Source: an uncultured Candidatus Thioglobus sp. (GTDB lineage: Bacteria; Pseudomonadota; Gammaproteobacteria; PS1; Pseudothioglobaceae). Taken from it: a DNA stretch of 64,000 nt. Location: assembly GCA_905614365.1 (NCBI GenBank), contig CAJQSO010000024.1:33097-97096 (forward strand), given 5' to 3'. Below are positions 51,339 to 62,226 of this stretch, in pieces. Both the position numbers and the translations under genes were made by a program. Within the stretch, counting starts at the first letter, position 1. Every line of letters starts with the position of its first letter. The notes under the pieces were generated by a model that was not told the origin of the DNA, made no database searches, and was given only the letters and a program-made list of their open reading frames with translations.

Positions 51339-52337
51339 CTACTTTGAAATGTGTCCAGCTAAACGCAACAGGTTGCACGTATAACTATATTCATTATCAT
51401 ACCAAGAGACTATTTTAACAAATGTTGAGTCCATTGACATGCCTGCCTCAGCATCAAATATTGAAGCAAAAGTACTTCCAACAAAGTCTGTCGAAACAAC
51501 TTTTTCATCTGTATAGCCTAAAACGCCTTTCATTGGGCCCTCAGAAGCTGACTTCATTGCAGCACAAATAGCCTCATAATCAGACTCATCATTCAACTCA
51601 GCAGTTAAGTCAACAACTGAAACATCTGAAGTTGGCACTCTAAAAGCCATCCCAGTTAATTTACCATTAAGTTCAGGTAGAACTTTACCCACCGCTTTTG
51701 CAGCACCTGTTGATGATGGAATAATATTTTCTAATATACCTCGGCCACCACGCCAGTCTTTCAAAGAAGGACTATCAACAACTTTTTGAGATGCTGTTGC
51801 AGCATGAACTGTAGTCATCAAACCACGCTTAATACCCCATCCATCATTAAGTACTTTGGCAATTGGAGCCAAACAATTTGTAGTGCATGAAGCAGCTGAT
51901 ATTATCGACTGACCATCATATGAATCATGGTTAACACCATAGACAAACATTGGCGTGTGGTCTTTAGAAGGCGCTGATTGCATTACTTTTTTAGCACCAG
52001 CATCAATATGTGCCTGACAAAGTTCTTCTGTTAAGAAAAAACCAGTACAGTCAATCACCAAATCTGCACCAACGTCTCCCCACTTTAAATCCGCAGGATT
52101 TCGCTCAGCAGTTAAGCGAATCTTTTTCCCATCAATGACAAAATTATTTCCTTCTACTGTGACATCTTTACCGAACCTTCCATGCACTGAATCATATTTG
52201 AGCATATAAGATAGATAATCATTATCAAGTAGGTCATTAATTCCAACTACTTCTAAATTATCAAAATCTTTATCGATTGCACGAAAAACCATTCTACCAA
52301 TTCGACCAAAACCATTAATTCCAACTTTTATTGTCAT
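51339..52337 (-). CDS. gap: Glyceraldehyde-3-phosphate dehydrogenase
   Basis: Tetrameric Rossmann-fold dehydrogenase, 332 residues. INGFGRIGR binds the cofactor; the catalytic Cys is in [12 protein letters not shown] near residue 150, with the His in [10 protein letters not shown]. The cofactor-selecting region VGINDLLD suggests NAD use, but this is not certain. AGGAG precedes the ATG. It is 19 bp after tkt and 24 bp before pgk. Confidence 0.97.
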   Translation of the reverse strand: MTIKVGINGFGRIGRMVFRAIDKDFDNLEVVGINDLLDNDYLSYMLKYDSVHGRFGKDVTVEGNNFVIDGKKIRLTAERNPADLKWGDVGADLVIDCTGFFLTEELCQAHIDAGAKKVMQSAPSKDHTPMFVYGVNHDSYDGQSIISAASCTTNCLAPIAKVLNDGWGIKRGLMTTVHAATASQKVVDSPSLKDWRGGRGILENIIPSSTGAAKAVGKVLPELNGKLTGMAFRVPTSDVSVVDLTAELNDESDYEAICAAMKSASEGPMKGVLGYTDEKVVSTDFVGSTFASIFDAEAGMSMDSTFVKIVSWYDNEYSYTCNLLRLAGHISK

Positions 52338-52356
52338 CTTAAACTCCTATTAAAAA

Positions 52357-54345
52357 TTAACTTAAAACTCTGTTAACAGTGGAAATTACGTTATCTACTG
52401 TAAACCCAAAATGTTTAAATAGCTCTCCTGCTGGCGCTGATTCACCATATGTGGTCATTGAAACTATCCCTCCTTCAAGACCTACATATTTATACCAAGA
52501 CTCTGCAACGCCAGCTTCTATAGCAACGCGCTTAACTCCAGGTATTAATACGGAATCCTTATATGCTTGATTTTGCTCATCAAAAACATTTGTGGAGGGC
52601 ATTGATACAACACGAACCTTCCTATCACTCATCATTTTTGCAGCATCAACTGCCAATGAAACTTCTGAGCCAGTAGCAATTAAAATTATGTCAGCATCGC
52701 CGCTACAATCTTTAAGAGTGTATCCACCTTTCTCAATGTTATTCACTTGCTCAATGGTTCGCTCCATTGGAGTCAAGTTTTGTCTAGAGAAAATTAATGC
52801 AGTTGGGGCGTCACCTCTTAACATAGCTATTTTCCAAGAAACTGCAGACTCAATAGCATCACAAGCTCGCCAAGTTTGAAAGTTAGGTATGACTCTCATA
52901 GTTGCTATCTGCTCAACAGCCTGATGAGTTGGACCATCTTCACCAAGACCAATTGAATCATGTGTATACACAAAAATTGTTCCAATCTTCATCATTGCAG
53001 ACATTCGAAGAGCATTTCTCATATATTCCATGAACATAAGAAATGTTGCTCCATAAACTTTAAAGCCACCATGCAGAACCATACCGTTCATCATTGCCGC
53101 CATACCAAATTCACGCACTCCCCATGAAATATAGTTTCCATTTGCATTTTCAGCATTGACTACAACACTTCCAGACCAATTAGTCAAATTTGAACCAGTT
53201 AAATCCGCAGATCCACCAAATAATTCAGGAACTATTGGGCCCATAGCTTCGATTGTATTTTGTGAAGCTTTTCGTGAAGCTATATTAGGCATGTCTTGTT
53301 GCGTTTTAGCAATAAAATCATCCATTTTCGAGGCAAAATTATCTGGTAAGCTTCCAGAAATTCGACGCAGAAATTCAGCAGCTTCGCTTGGAAAGCTAAC
53401 ACTATAAGCTTTAAATTTTTCATTCCATTCATCTTCTACTTCAGCACCTTCAGCCTTATGATCCCAACCCTCATAAATCTCTTCAGGAATTTCAAATGGC
53501 CCATAATTCCAACCAAGTTTTTCTCGTGTTTTTGCAATTTCCTCATCACCTAAAGGTGCGCCATGACAGTTATGAGAACCTGCTAGATTAGGGGAGCCAA
53601 AACCAATTACAGTACGAGTGCATATTAAAGTTGGTCTATCATTCATTGCTTTAGCTTCAACTATAGCAGCATTAATGGCTTCAGGATCATGGCCATCAAC
53701 ATCAGATAAAACATGCCAATTGTAAGATTTAAAGCGGCCAGGGACACCTTTTTCCATCCAATCTCCAATATGTCCATCAATTGAAATATCATTATCATCC
53801 CAAAATGCTATTAATTTCCCTAGTCCAAGAGTTCCAGCCATTGCGCAAGACTCATGCGAAAGTCCCTCCATAAGACAACCATCGCCCATAAAAGCATACG
53901 TATGATGATCTACAATAGAATGGCCTGGCTTATTAAATTGAGCAGCAAGAGTTCTTTCCGCAATAGCCATGCCAACTGCATTACAAATACCTTGACCTAG
54001 TGGGCCTGTCGTTGTCTCAACGCCATCAGCATAACCATATTCTGGATGTCCAGGTGTTTTGGAGTGAAGTTGACGAAAATCTTTTAGATCATTGATACTT
54101 AAATCGAAACCAGCCAAATGTAGTAATGAGTATATAAGCATTGATCCATGACCATTTGATAGAACAAATCGATCTCTATTTGACCAATTTGAGTTTGACG
54201 GATTGAACTTTAAGTGTTTATTCCATAAAACTTCTGCAATATCGGCCATTCCCATTGGGGCGCCAGGGTGTCCAGAGTTTGCTTTTTGCACGGCATCCAT
54301 ACTCAAGGCGCGGATTGCATTTGCTAGTTCAATTTGTGTCGCCAT
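52357..54345 (-). CDS. tkt: Transketolase
   Basis: Thiamine-diphosphate enzyme moving two-carbon units between sugar phosphates in the pentose phosphate and Calvin cycles. 662 residues (E. coli TktA 663). The ThDP motif runs from GDGCLMEG to the Asn of [24 protein letters not shown] and the substrate histidines ([11 protein letters not shown]) are present. It opens the tkt-gap-pgk-pyk-fba cluster. The ATG has AGGGG upstream. Confidence 0.98.
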   Translation of the reverse strand: MATQIELANAIRALSMDAVQKANSGHPGAPMGMADIAEVLWNKHLKFNPSNSNWSNRDRFVLSNGHGSMLIYSLLHLAGFDLSINDLKDFRQLHSKTPGHPEYGYADGVETTTGPLGQGICNAVGMAIAERTLAAQFNKPGHSIVDHHTYAFMGDGCLMEGLSHESCAMAGTLGLGKLIAFWDDNDISIDGHIGDWMEKGVPGRFKSYNWHVLSDVDGHDPEAINAAIVEAKAMNDRPTLICTRTVIGFGSPNLAGSHNCHGAPLGDEEIAKTREKLGWNYGPFEIPEEIYEGWDHKAEGAEVEDEWNEKFKAYSVSFPSEAAEFLRRISGSLPDNFASKMDDFIAKTQQDMPNIASRKASQNTIEAMGPIVPELFGGSADLTGSNLTNWSGSVVVNAENANGNYISWGVREFGMAAMMNGMVLHGGFKVYGATFLMFMEYMRNALRMSAMMKIGTIFVYTHDSIGLGEDGPTHQAVEQIATMRVIPNFQTWRACDAIESAVSWKIAMLRGDAPTALIFSRQNLTPMERTIEQVNNIEKGGYTLKDCSGDADIILIATGSEVSLAVDAAKMMSDRKVRVVSMPSTNVFDEQNQAYKDSVLIPGVKRVAIEAGVAESWYKYVGLEGGIVSMTTYGESAPAGELFKHFGFTVDNVISTVNRVLS

Positions 54346-54378
54346 TATTTAAACCCCTGAAAATATTGTGAACTGTAA

Positions 54379-54411
54379 ATTATACATTTTTTTATACTTT
54401 TCTATCGTCAA
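54379..54411 (-). promoter_or_regulatory. Possible promoter of the tkt cluster
   Basis: In the 280-bp tkt/ppsA divergent region, on the minus strand, a consensus -10 TATAAT (54384-54379) lies about 33 bp upstream of the tkt ATG. A TTGACG at 54411-54406 is 21 bp away, too far for a normal -35, so the true -35 may be a weaker element. The rest of 54412-54625 is AT-rich, with a short (AT)n run at about 54604-54613 just before the ppsA ribosome-binding site. Confidence 0.4.
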
Positions 54412-54625
54412 AAAGCCCATATAAAAGCAAATATTGGGAATAATATTCAATTGTAGTATAGTATCTTTATCAAATTATGAAATACTTTGTAATCTATAAT
54501 TCACTTCATTTTTAATGTATTAAAATTATAATTTTGATGAAAAACTTTTGTATTACATTTTGTGTCAAAATGAGTGCTACTTTATCAAATCTTGAACTAA
54601 TAAATATATATATATAAGGATTTTC

Positions 54626-56989
54626 ATGTTTGAAAATGTAATCTGGCTAGATGATGTTGGCATGTCTGATGTTGAAAAAGTTGGCGGCAAAAATGCTTCT
54701 CTAGGTGAAATGATTAGTGGGCTGAGCTCTCAAGGTGTTAGGGTTCCTGGAGGCTTTGCAACAACAGCTGAAGCGTTTGAATCTTTTTTACATCATTCAA
54801 ATTTGAAAATTAAGATTAATGATCTTCTGGTGTCACTTGATATTACTGATATTAAAGAACTCACCAAAACTGGTGCATTAATTCGTCAGTGGGTTGAAGA
54901 GGCTTCATTTCCAGAAGATCTTCATAAATCTATTGTTGAAAGTTACCAAAAATTAACTGAAAAATATGGCTCTTCTGTAACTTTTGCGGTTCGCTCATCA
55001 GCTACTGCAGAAGACTTACCTGAAGCATCATTCGCTGGTCAGCAGGAAACTTATCTTAATGTTAGCGGTATAGATAATATTTTGACTTCTATTAAAAAAG
55101 TATTCGCATCACTCTATAACGATAGAGCAATTTCATATCGAGTTCACCAGGGCTTTGAACATGAAATGGTATCTCTTTCTGCAGGAGTCCAGCAGATGGT
55201 TAGGAGTGATATTGGAGCAAGTGGAGTAATGTTTACCCTAGACACTGAATCTGGATTTGATGAAGTTGTATTTATTACCTCTGCTTATGGATTAGGTGAA
55301 ACTGTCGTACAAGGCTCTGTGAATCCAGATGAATTTTATGTTCATAAACCAACACTAAAATCAGGAAAGCCAGCAATTTTATCTAAAAGCCTTGGCTCTA
55401 AGTCAATAAAAATGATTTATTCGGATGCAAAATCAAGCTCATCAGTTACAACTACTGAAGTTGATCCACAAGAGCGACTAAGATTTAGTTTAAATGATGC
55501 TCAAATTGAAGAGCTGGCTGAATATGCAATGAAAATTGAGAGGCACTATGGAAGAGCTATGGATATTGAGTGGGCTCTTGATGGATCTGATGGAAAAATC
55601 TACATTGTTCAAGCAAGGCCTGAAACTGTAAAAAGTCGACAAAGCATTCAGAGAATTGAGCGTTATAAGCTCCTTGAAACCTCTGAAGTTCTTATAGAAG
55701 GTCGTGCAATTGGACAAAAAATTGGAACTGGCCAAATTAGAATAATCAAAAGCTTATCAGAAATGGATCTAGTTAATAAGGGTGATGTTCTAGTAACTGA
55801 TATGACTGACCCTGATTGGGAGCCTGTCATGAAACTTGCATCTGCAATTATTACAAACCGTGGTGGCAGAACCTGTCATGCAGCAATTATAGCTAGAGAA
55901 CTTGGTGTGCCGGCAATTGTTGGGACGGGCAATGCAACTGAAATACTTAAAGACTCTAAAGTCATTACAGCATCTTGCGCTGAAGGGGATACAGGAAAAG
56001 TCTATAAAGGAATTTTAAAATTTGAGCATACATTCTCTGAAGTAAGTAACCTGCCAGAAATTCCTGTAAAAATTATGATGAATGTAGGCAATCCTTCTAG
56101 GGCATTTGATTTTTCAAGCATTCCAAATGCAGGAGTAGGTCTTGCTAGACTCGAATTTATTATTAATAATACAATTGGTATTCATCCTAAAGCCTTACTT
56201 GATTTTGACAACCTTCCAAAAGATCTCAAAGATGAAATTAGAAAAAGAACCTCATGCTATAAATCTCCTATAGATTTTTATATTCAAAAATTAACTGAAG
56301 GCATTTCAACAATTGCTGCAAGCTTTTCCAAATCACCAGTGATTATTAGAATGTCTGATTTTAAATCTAATGAATATTCAAATTTATTTGCAGGTGAGCT
56401 CTACGAGCCACATGAAGAAAATCCAATGATTGGCTTTCGAGGTGCATCACGATATATCTCTTCAGATTTTAGAGAGTGCTTTGAACTAGAATGTCTTGCA
56501 ATTAAAAATGTTAGAAATGAAATGGGTTTTAAAAATGTTGAAATAATGATTCCTTTCGTTCGAACGATCACTGAAGCTTCAAAAGTAATCGAACTCTTAA
56601 AAGAAAATGGGCTGGAGCGAGGAAAAGATGGTTTAAGAATAATCATGATGTGTGAACTTCCATCAAATGCTATTATAGCCGATGATTTTTTACAATATTT
56701 TGATGGCTTTTCTATTGGCTCAAATGATTTGACACAATTAACACTTGGCATGGATAGAGACTCTGGTCTAATAGCTGAAGGATTTGATGAGAGGAATGAT
56801 GCAGTTAAAAAATTGATTACCATGGCTATTGAGGCATGTCATCGTCAGGGAAAATATATTGGTATATGCGGTCAAGGGCCTTCAGACCATATTGATTTTG
56901 CAGAGTGGTTACTAGAACAAGAGATAACTAGCATCTCACTTAACCCTGATACTGTAATTGAAACCTGGAATAAACTTGGAAAACTATAA
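54626..56989 (+). CDS. ppsA: Phosphoenolpyruvate synthase
   Basis: Makes PEP from pyruvate and ATP, releasing AMP and phosphate; a gluconeogenic entry step. 787 residues (E. coli 792). The N-terminal ATP-grasp domain ([24 protein letters not shown]), the swivelling domain with phospho-histidine H418 (GGRTCHAA), and the C-terminal PEP-binding barrel with [14 protein letters not shown] and the catalytic Cys of GICGQGPSD are all intact. AAGGA precedes the ATG. ppsR follows by 9 bp. Confidence 0.98.
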   Translation: MFENVIWLDDVGMSDVEKVGGKNASLGEMISGLSSQGVRVPGGFATTAEAFESFLHHSNLKIKINDLLVSLDITDIKELTKTGALIRQWVEEASFPEDLHKSIVESYQKLTEKYGSSVTFAVRSSATAEDLPEASFAGQQETYLNVSGIDNILTSIKKVFASLYNDRAISYRVHQGFEHEMVSLSAGVQQMVRSDIGASGVMFTLDTESGFDEVVFITSAYGLGETVVQGSVNPDEFYVHKPTLKSGKPAILSKSLGSKSIKMIYSDAKSSSSVTTTEVDPQERLRFSLNDAQIEELAEYAMKIERHYGRAMDIEWALDGSDGKIYIVQARPETVKSRQSIQRIERYKLLETSEVLIEGRAIGQKIGTGQIRIIKSLSEMDLVNKGDVLVTDMTDPDWEPVMKLASAIITNRGGRTCHAAIIARELGVPAIVGTGNATEILKDSKVITASCAEGDTGKVYKGILKFEHTFSEVSNLPEIPVKIMMNVGNPSRAFDFSSIPNAGVGLARLEFIINNTIGIHPKALLDFDNLPKDLKDEIRKRTSCYKSPIDFYIQKLTEGISTIAASFSKSPVIIRMSDFKSNEYSNLFAGELYEPHEENPMIGFRGASRYISSDFRECFELECLAIKNVRNEMGFKNVEIMIPFVRTITEASKVIELLKENGLERGKDGLRIIMMCELPSNAIIADDFLQYFDGFSIGSNDLTQLTLGMDRDSGLIAEGFDERNDAVKKLITMAIEACHRQGKYIGICGQGPSDHIDFAEWLLEQEITSISLNPDTVIETWNKLGKL

Positions 56990-56998
56990 AACATCACT

Positions 56999-57811
56999 AT
57001 GAGAACTGTATTCTTTATTTCAGATAGAACGGGTATTACAGCTGAAGCACTTGGTAACAGTCTTCTTACACAATTCCCTGAAATAAATTTTAAGCGGGTT
57101 AATCTAGCATTTATAGATACGCAAAAAAAAGCTCAGTCAGCTGCCTTGTTAATTAAAGAGGCCTCAGAAACTGATGGCGAGCCTGCTTTGATTTTCAGCA
57201 CCCAAGTATCCGCTGAATATGCTCATCTGCTTGAAAATAGTGGCGGGATTATTTTTGATTTTTTTGAAACTTTTATTTCAAAAATGGAAAATACTTTAGA
57301 AACTAAATCATCTCATGAAATGGGACTTTCCCATGGAGTAGGAAATAAAAATACGTACTCAGGTCGAATTGATAGCATAAATTTTGCACTCAATAACGAT
57401 GATGGTTTATCTACCAAGAACTATGAGCATGCGGACATAATTCTTACTGGCGTATCAAGATCAGGAAAGACGCCTACCTGTCTTTTTTTAGCCCTTCAAT
57501 ACGGAATATATGCTGCTAATTACCCATTAATAGATGAGGACTTAGATTCAGTTAAACTTCCGAGTGTTTTAAAGCCATTTAAAAATAAACTTTATGGGTT
57601 AAGCATTAATCCTGTTCGACTTCAGAATATAAGAGATGAGAGGAGATCTAATAGTGGCTATGCCTCTATTGAACAGTGTCAAAAGGAAGTTAGAAGAGCA
57701 GAAGATATGTATGTTCAAAATGATGTGCCTTTTATAGATACAAGTCACATCTCAATTGAAGAAATCGCGGGCCGAATACTACAAAAAAGTAAGCTAGAAA
57801 GGCGCTATTAA
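56999..57811 (+). CDS. ppsR: PEP synthase regulatory protein (bifunctional kinase/pyrophosphorylase)
   Basis: DUF299 protein, 270 residues (E. coli PpsR 277). It inactivates PEP synthase by ADP-dependent phosphorylation of a threonine next to the catalytic histidine and reactivates it by Pi-dependent phosphorolysis. FFISDRTGITAEALG at the N-terminus and the P-loop GVSRSGKTPT at about 151-160 are diagnostic. The matching target motif GGRTCH, with Thr two residues before the His, is present in the upstream PpsA. It is co-transcribed with ppsA. Confidence 0.95.
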   Translation: MRTVFFISDRTGITAEALGNSLLTQFPEINFKRVNLAFIDTQKKAQSAALLIKEASETDGEPALIFSTQVSAEYAHLLENSGGIIFDFFETFISKMENTLETKSSHEMGLSHGVGNKNTYSGRIDSINFALNNDDGLSTKNYEHADIILTGVSRSGKTPTCLFLALQYGIYAANYPLIDEDLDSVKLPSVLKPFKNKLYGLSINPVRLQNIRDERRSNSGYASIEQCQKEVRRAEDMYVQNDVPFIDTSHISIEEIAGRILQKSKLERRY

Positions 57812-57818
57812 GTTATAT

Positions 57819-57841
57819 AAGTGAGCCATAAAGGCTCACTT
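57819..57841. terminator. Bidirectional hairpin between ppsR and fdhA
   Basis: AAGTGAGCC, five-base loop, GGCTCACTT, followed by TTATTT on the plus strand. It sits 7 bp after ppsR and 11 bp after the convergent fdhA stop. The T-run is interrupted, so efficiency is uncertain. Confidence 0.65.
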
Positions 57842-57852
57842 TATTTAAGTTA

Positions 57853-60567
57853 CTAAGAAGCTTTTAAGATGTCTACAGCTACAATTTTATATTCTGGACA
57901 CTTAGTCTCTTCATCAGTAACAGCACTTGTTACTTCATTAATTAATACTTCAGGGAAATGAAAAGTAGTTCTTATAACGCCTCTTTTGACCCGATCTGTA
58001 ACTTCAACATCAAGAGTAATTTCACCTCTATCAGACTTCAAAGTTGCACGATCACCAGTTGTAAGATCTTTCGCTCTTGCATCTTTTGGGTTTAGCATAA
58101 TCACATCTTTTGTCAAGATTTTTACGTTAGATGTTCGCCTAGTCATAGTTGCGCAGTTGTAGTGTTGAAGCTCACGACTGGTAGTAAGAATAAATGGATA
58201 CTCATTCTTATGCTTAGTAAGTTCTTCACTTTCCTTCCAATCATGATAATGAAACTTACCCTTACCTCGCTTAAATTCACCAATATGTAGTATTTGAGTG
58301 TCTTCACCTTTTTTATTAACAGGCCACTGCAAGCCCATTGGACTAGCACGCAGACCCTCCCAAGTTACGCCCTCAAAAAATGAAACCACACTGGCTATTT
58401 CTTTCAAAACAATCTCAGCATTAAAATCAGGCTGCTCAAAGCCCAATTTACGCATCATTTCTACAATAATCTGACCATCCGTTTTTGTTCCTGGAAGTGG
58501 CTTAACTGCAGCATTAACCTGCTGAATTCGTCTCTCAGTATTTGTAAACGTACCACTCTTTTCAAGAAATGTTGTGCCTGGCAAAACTACGTCAGCCATT
58601 TTAGCTGTTTCACTCATAAAGATTTCTTGTACAACAAGTAAGTCAAGGCCTTGCATAGCCTTCACAACATGATGTGTATTTGGGTCTGTTTGAACAACGT
58701 CTTCAGCAAAAATCCATAACGCTTTAAGGGACCCATCTACTGCACCATCAAACATTTCAGGAATCTTTCTACCTGCAGTTGTGGGCGAAGGAAGTCCTAA
58801 CTTATCTTCATAGAAATCTTGAACTTCTTTTTGATCCATCCATAAGTATCCTGGACCATGATGAGGTTGACAGCCCATATCTGCTGCACCTTGCACGTTA
58901 TTCTGGCCACGAAGTGGGTTAACACCAACACCAGGACGACCAAGATTACCTGTCATCATTGCCAGATTTGAAATTAACATAACTGTCTTTGTACCCTGAG
59001 AATGCTCAGTTACACCTAGGCCATGAAACTCCATTGCACTTTTTGCAGAAGCATATGCAATCGCTGCTGCTTTAACATCATCTTTATCAAGCTGACTAAT
59101 TTGAGCCATTGCATCAACATCTAGCTTTTTAATTTGTTCAATAAACTCTTCACCACCCTCACATCTTTCTTTAATAAAGTCCTGATCTAGAAGGCCAGCC
59201 TCCACTATGTAGTACTGAAACATATTTAATACCGCAACATTTGTTCCAGGTTTAAGTTGTAAGTGGTGATCAGCCATCCGAGCCAATTCAGTACGAATTG
59301 GGTCAATGACGATAAGGGTAGCTCCAGACATGGCTTGCTGCTTAATTTTTGCACCAGTTACAGGATGTGCAGAAGTTGGATTTGCACCAATAACCATCAT
59401 GCAATCGGCTAAAGGAATATCTGCAGTTGAATTAGTACCAGCACCTGTTCCAAAACTTTGTTGCATTCCCCAAGCAGTAGGTGAATGGCAAACACGGGCA
59501 CAACAGTCAATATTATTAGTGCCTACTATTTGACGAATCATTTTTTGAAACATATAGTTTTCTTCATTAGTACAACGTGCAGAAGAAATACCAGCTATTG
59601 CATCTGGACCATGATTCTCTTTGATTGATTCAAATTTACCTTTAATAAAATCTAAAGCTTCATCCCAAGAACAAGGAACCAACTCTCCATTTTTTCTAAT
59701 AAGTGGTGATGTTAGTCTGTCTTCGTGGTTATAAAATTTAAATGCATAGCGCCCCTTTAAGCACGTATGTCCTGCATTAACAGCATCTTGAGGTGCTCGG
59801 ATTGATAACACTTCATCATTTTTTACCGCAACTTCTAGATTACAACCTACTCCACAGTATGAGCATGTCGTTCTAACTGTTTTGTCAGCTTCAACTGATT
59901 TTGACTGAAATACATCAGATATTGCTGATGTTGGGCAAGTTTGTGCACAGGCACCACAAGAGACACATGAAGAGTCTCCAAAAAGCATGTCATTATCTGT
60001 TGTAATACGAGACTCAAAACCTCTTCCTGTCATCGTCAACGTAAATTGACCTTGAACTTCATCACAAGCACGAACACATCTTGAACAGTTAATACATTTC
60101 GACAGGTCCATTCTCATATAAGCATGAGACAAGTCTTTTTCACGATCACAATGGTTTTCACCTTTTGCATAACGTATTTGTCGAACACCTACACTTGCCG
60201 CTACATCTTGTAATTCACAGTTACCATTTACCTCACAAGTCAGACAATCAGGTGGATGATCACTTAAAACTAGCTCAACAATATTCTTACGCAGTTTTTT
60301 AATACTAGTAGAATTTGTATGAATTCGCATACCTGGAACAATCGGCGTATGACATGATGCTACTGTTCTCTTTGGCCCATCTTCTGATTGTTGAACTTCA
60401 ACAGAACAAACCCTACACGCTCCATATGGCTGAAGATTATCGTCGTTACAAAGGGTTGGAATAATTTTGTCTCCAAGAGCCTTATCAGTAAACGCTAGAA
60501 TAGATGATGAGTCATCAAACGGGAACTCAACATCATCAATAAATACACCTTGCGGGTTTTCTGACAT
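57853..60567 (-). CDS. fdhA: NAD-dependent formate dehydrogenase, catalytic (alpha) subunit
   Basis: Oxidises formate to CO2 at a molybdenum or tungsten bis-pterin centre, in the soluble FdsA/FDH1-alpha class. 904 residues. In order: [2Fe-2S] ligands C40, C51, C54, C72; a His-ligated [4Fe-4S] site H104, C108, C111, C117; a two-cluster ferredoxin domain C158, C161, C164, C168 and C201, C204, C207, C211; and the pterin-proximal [4Fe-4S] C235, C238, C242, C269. The metal-ligating C360 is followed by H361 (CARVCHSP), so it is a cysteine, not selenocysteine, enzyme. The C-terminal pterin domain is complete. It lies 1 bp after the NuoF-like gene. Confidence 0.95.
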   Translation of the reverse strand: MSENPQGVFIDDVEFPFDDSSSILAFTDKALGDKIIPTLCNDDNLQPYGACRVCSVEVQQSEDGPKRTVASCHTPIVPGMRIHTNSTSIKKLRKNIVELVLSDHPPDCLTCEVNGNCELQDVAASVGVRQIRYAKGENHCDREKDLSHAYMRMDLSKCINCSRCVRACDEVQGQFTLTMTGRGFESRITTDNDMLFGDSSCVSCGACAQTCPTSAISDVFQSKSVEADKTVRTTCSYCGVGCNLEVAVKNDEVLSIRAPQDAVNAGHTCLKGRYAFKFYNHEDRLTSPLIRKNGELVPCSWDEALDFIKGKFESIKENHGPDAIAGISSARCTNEENYMFQKMIRQIVGTNNIDCCARVCHSPTAWGMQQSFGTGAGTNSTADIPLADCMMVIGANPTSAHPVTGAKIKQQAMSGATLIVIDPIRTELARMADHHLQLKPGTNVAVLNMFQYYIVEAGLLDQDFIKERCEGGEEFIEQIKKLDVDAMAQISQLDKDDVKAAAIAYASAKSAMEFHGLGVTEHSQGTKTVMLISNLAMMTGNLGRPGVGVNPLRGQNNVQGAADMGCQPHHGPGYLWMDQKEVQDFYEDKLGLPSPTTAGRKIPEMFDGAVDGSLKALWIFAEDVVQTDPNTHHVVKAMQGLDLLVVQEIFMSETAKMADVVLPGTTFLEKSGTFTNTERRIQQVNAAVKPLPGTKTDGQIIVEMMRKLGFEQPDFNAEIVLKEIASVVSFFEGVTWEGLRASPMGLQWPVNKKGEDTQILHIGEFKRGKGKFHYHDWKESEELTKHKNEYPFILTTSRELQHYNCATMTRRTSNVKILTKDVIMLNPKDARAKDLTTGDRATLKSDRGEITLDVEVTDRVKRGVIRTTFHFPEVLINEVTSAVTDEETKCPEYKIVAVDILKAS

Positions 60568-60568
60568 A

Positions 60569-62209
60569 CTATTTCTCCATCATAGGTTGGAACTCGTCAC
60601 CGCAGTGTTCGAGTAAATTTTTAATTGCAAGAGGAAGACCGCCGCCTAATGCGCATAACGATCCTACTTCCATTGTCTCTAATAAATCATAAATCAATTC
60701 TTCAGAAAATTTTTGTTTACCTTCTATAGCTGATTCTAGCATTTCTTTGCCTCGAGTAGAGCCCAATCTACAAGGGAAGCATTTACCGCATGACTCATGC
60801 GCAGTAAAAGCAAATAAGTGTTTCGCATACTCGACTGCAGAGAATGACTTAGGAATACATACGAAACTAGCGTGTCCAAGTAAGAATCCACCCTCAGAGA
60901 AAGCTTCAAAATCTAACGTTAAAGTTTTTAAGATATCCACTGGAACAATGCCACCTAGTGGTCCACCAATCTGTAAAGCCTTGATATCATCATTGAAACC
61001 ACCACCAATCTCGTCAATAATAAAGCTAATTGGCGTTCCCAAGTCGACTTCATAAAGGCCTGGATTGTTGAAATAACCATCCAGAGAGATTAATTTGGTA
61101 CCTAATGATCTTCCGTTTCCAATAGTTTTATAAGCCTCACTTCCAAGTTTAAATATTGCAGCAACCGCTGCTAAGCTTTCAACATTATTAACTACAGTTG
61201 GCTTTTTATATAAACCTTCGACAACTGGAAAAGGAGGTCGCACATCAACTTCTGCACGACGGCCTTCTATAGATGCAATAAGTGCAGTTTCTTCACCGCA
61301 AATATAAGCGCCTTGACCTTCAACAACATTCATATCAAAGTCAAAACCTGTACCTAAAATATTATTTCCCAGTAATCCTAATTCACGAAGCCTTAATAAT
61401 GAATCATTGGTAATAGTAATAGACTCTGGGTACTCACCCCGAATGTATAAAAAACCTTGTTTTGAACCAATAATATAAGCGCAAATTACCATACCAAATA
61501 AAACTTTAAGTGGCTGCTCTTCCATCAAATATCTATCAGAGAATGCTCCAGGATCTCCTTCATCTGCATTACAGACAACATACTTCGTTGAAACTTCTTG
61601 ATCTTTGCAAAACTCCCATTTCATTCCAGTTGGAAACCCTGCACCTCCTCGTCCACGAAGACCTGAATCTTTCAAAGATGCTATTAAATCATCTTTTTCA
61701 GTTGCAAAACATACCTCAAGTAAATCTTTAAAGTCTTCATACGTAGAAAAAACACTTTCCTCCACTAAGAATGGGGTTTTTGAAAATGATTTCATTGTGT
61801 AAGCTGGGCTAGAATGCTTTCCAGCAATAATTTGATCTAATTTATTGATGTCATCGCCTGAATAGTTTTCACCGTTATAGTTAAATGCACTATTTTCATA
61901 ACACCTTCCAAGGCAGATCATCTCACCAACGTTCTCCTCACCAAATTTTTGATTCAGCTTATCTGAGACAACATCTTGAGTACCCCTACAAAGGCATGCA
62001 CTTCCAGTACATAGATAGGCTTTTTTACTTTTAAAGTCTTCATTAAGAAAGTCATAAAAGCTCTTAGCACTATGAACCGTAGAAACACCTAGGTTATATT
62101 CAGCTGCTAGCTTTGAATCACTAGCATCTGTTGGGCTAACCGAAATCTTTCCAAATAAGCTATTTTTATCGTCCTTTTTTCCTGACAATAAACTAATATT
62201 TCTAGACAT
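60569..62209 (-). CDS. fdhB: Formate dehydrogenase beta subunit, NuoE-NuoF fusion (NAD-reducing)
   Basis: Diaphorase subunit passing electrons from FdhA to NAD+. 546 residues. The N-terminal thioredoxin-like NuoE domain has [2Fe-2S] cysteines C67, C72, C99 and C103 (C-x4-C and C-x3-C). The NuoF domain has the NADH-binding GLRGRGGAGFPTG and the FMN site, and SCGKCFPCRLG for a [4Fe-4S] cluster near the C-terminus. In Cupriavidus FdsG and FdsB are separate; the fused form resembles Methylobacterium FDH1 beta. AGGAG precedes the ATG. Confidence 0.94.
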   Translation of the reverse strand: MSRNISLLSGKKDDKNSLFGKISVSPTDASDSKLAAEYNLGVSTVHSAKSFYDFLNEDFKSKKAYLCTGSACLCRGTQDVVSDKLNQKFGEENVGEMICLGRCYENSAFNYNGENYSGDDINKLDQIIAGKHSSPAYTMKSFSKTPFLVEESVFSTYEDFKDLLEVCFATEKDDLIASLKDSGLRGRGGAGFPTGMKWEFCKDQEVSTKYVVCNADEGDPGAFSDRYLMEEQPLKVLFGMVICAYIIGSKQGFLYIRGEYPESITITNDSLLRLRELGLLGNNILGTGFDFDMNVVEGQGAYICGEETALIASIEGRRAEVDVRPPFPVVEGLYKKPTVVNNVESLAAVAAIFKLGSEAYKTIGNGRSLGTKLISLDGYFNNPGLYEVDLGTPISFIIDEIGGGFNDDIKALQIGGPLGGIVPVDILKTLTLDFEAFSEGGFLLGHASFVCIPKSFSAVEYAKHLFAFTAHESCGKCFPCRLGSTRGKEMLESAIEGKQKFSEELIYDLLETMEVGSLCALGGGLPLAIKNLLEHCGDEFQPMMEK

Positions 62210-62226
62210 TTAATCTCCTAAGATCT

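Noticed and set aside
54604-54613. (AT)n run before ppsA as a repeat or promoter
   Set aside because: Short and common in AT-rich DNA; no matching -35 at a suitable distance.
56401-56823. 140-codon minus-strand frame opposite ppsA
   Set aside because: Serine/phenylalanine-rich shadow of a conserved gene.
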